NCBI GenBank assembly: GCA_043228905.1
Contig: JBHGNT010000015.1
Coordinates: 6,324,001 to 6,388,000, forward strand
DNA length: 64,000 nt
Source of the DNA: Azolla caroliniana
Taxonomy: Eukaryota; Polypodiophyta
Reading direction: 5' to 3'
The notes below the pieces were generated by a model. That model was not told the origin of the DNA. It did not search any database and saw only the letters and a list, made by a program, of their open reading frames with translations. Made by a program: the position numbers and the translations under genes. Of the stretch, positions 63,471-64,000 are shown piece by piece. Numbering within the stretch: position 1 is the stretch's first letter; each line of letters starts with the position of its first letter.

Positions 63471-64000
63471 AATTAGCTACATCAAGGATCGGGCATAGCT
63501 AATTAACACCATACGATATTAGCCATAGCTAATTTGCTACATTTGGTAGGGCCATAGCTCGTTAGTAACATCAGGTCTAGATAGCTATGTCTCCTACTTA
63601 ACTACATAACCGATTTAGCTAACTGTGTCTCCTACTTGCTACTAGTAATAGCTAGTTAGCTACAATTGTTGCCAATTAGCATTAGAATATAACCATAGCT
63701 AACTAGCCACTGATAATAGCTAAATAGTTATTGCCAATAGCTAACTAGCTATTATCAACTAATTAGCTACCACAATAGCGAATTAGCTAAATCTAAATAT
63801 GATCATAACTAACTATCTATTGGAAATAGCTAACTAGCTATTGGTAATAGGTAATTAACTACTCTTAATAGGTAATTAGCTACTCTTAATAGGTAATTAG
63901 CAACTACTAATATCTAATTAGCTATTGGCAATAGTTAAAGTTAGCTATTATTAGCTAATTAGCTACAACTGTTGCTAATTAGCATAAGAATATGAGCATA
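63471..64000. repeat. AGCTA/TAGCT palindromic repeat field
   Basis: Dozens of short words built on AGCTAATTAGCT and AACTAGCTA, spaced by 5-20 bases, fill the last 530 bases. Near the right end a 20-base unit (AATAGGTAATTAGCTACTCTT-like) repeats in tandem (about 63847-63905). The field continues past the window. Confidence 0.85.

Overview
The window is nuclear plant DNA made almost wholly of transposable elements. The evidence is Ty1/copia elements with the usual plant primer-binding site, several Ty3/gypsy lineages, and an L1-type LINE tail with a plant-type zinc-binding C-terminus. I see no tRNA, rRNA, bacterial gene or single-copy host gene. The species cannot be fixed. One element resembles Tf1/sushi/Tcn1 chromoviruses, which in plants are known mainly from non-seed lineages; this is a hint towards a fern, lycophyte or bryophyte, not proof.

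Layout. 1-5791 holds three gypsy pieces of one LTR family (TGTCG...CGACA): a 3' end with a GC-rich repeat-filled interior (G0, +), an inverted LTR (GM, -) and an RNase H-integrase-LTR remnant (GP, +). 5792-8297 is the 5' half of a copia element (C1, -). 8625-9480 is a LINE tail. 9539-9690 is a copia LTR start. 9691-44782 is a multi-level nest. Its host is copia CD (-). A young chromovirus CHR1 (10250-15539) sits in the CD 3' LTR. Gypsy GB (18478-44315, +) sits in the CD pol. GB itself contains copia CA (22318-27806, +) and copia CE (28693-42509, +). CE in turn contains a 9.4-kb gypsy of the Athila/Tat (OTA) type, OTA1 (31363-40782, -). 44783-50446 is a chain of truncated copia pieces (CF, CG, CE2, CH), with a probable DNA-transposon insertion in CH. 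50447-51640 is an older CHR relative (CHR2). 51650-56519 is AT-rich and decayed. 56520-61647 is a complete but dead copia CI (-). 61653-64000 holds an 84-bp tandem array and a palindromic AGCTA repeat field.

Boundaries in the nest are firm. Target-site duplications are visible (CGGAT, TTCGC, AAGGY, GCTAY, ACGT), and ignoring each insert makes the host reading frame continuous across the join. Nearly all elements are dead. Where two copies can be compared, most premature stops are CAG to TAG, CGA to TGA or TGG to TAG/TGA, the footprint of methyl-cytosine deamination.

The exception is CHR1. It has intact gag and pol frames, 353-bp LTRs differing at one base, a chromodomain, and an 11-nt match between its predicted RNA 5' end and the sequence next to the LTR. 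That match suggests self-primed reverse transcription of the Tf1 type. The second feature of note is a roughly 900-codon sense accessory ORF in OTA1 between integrase and the 3' LTR.
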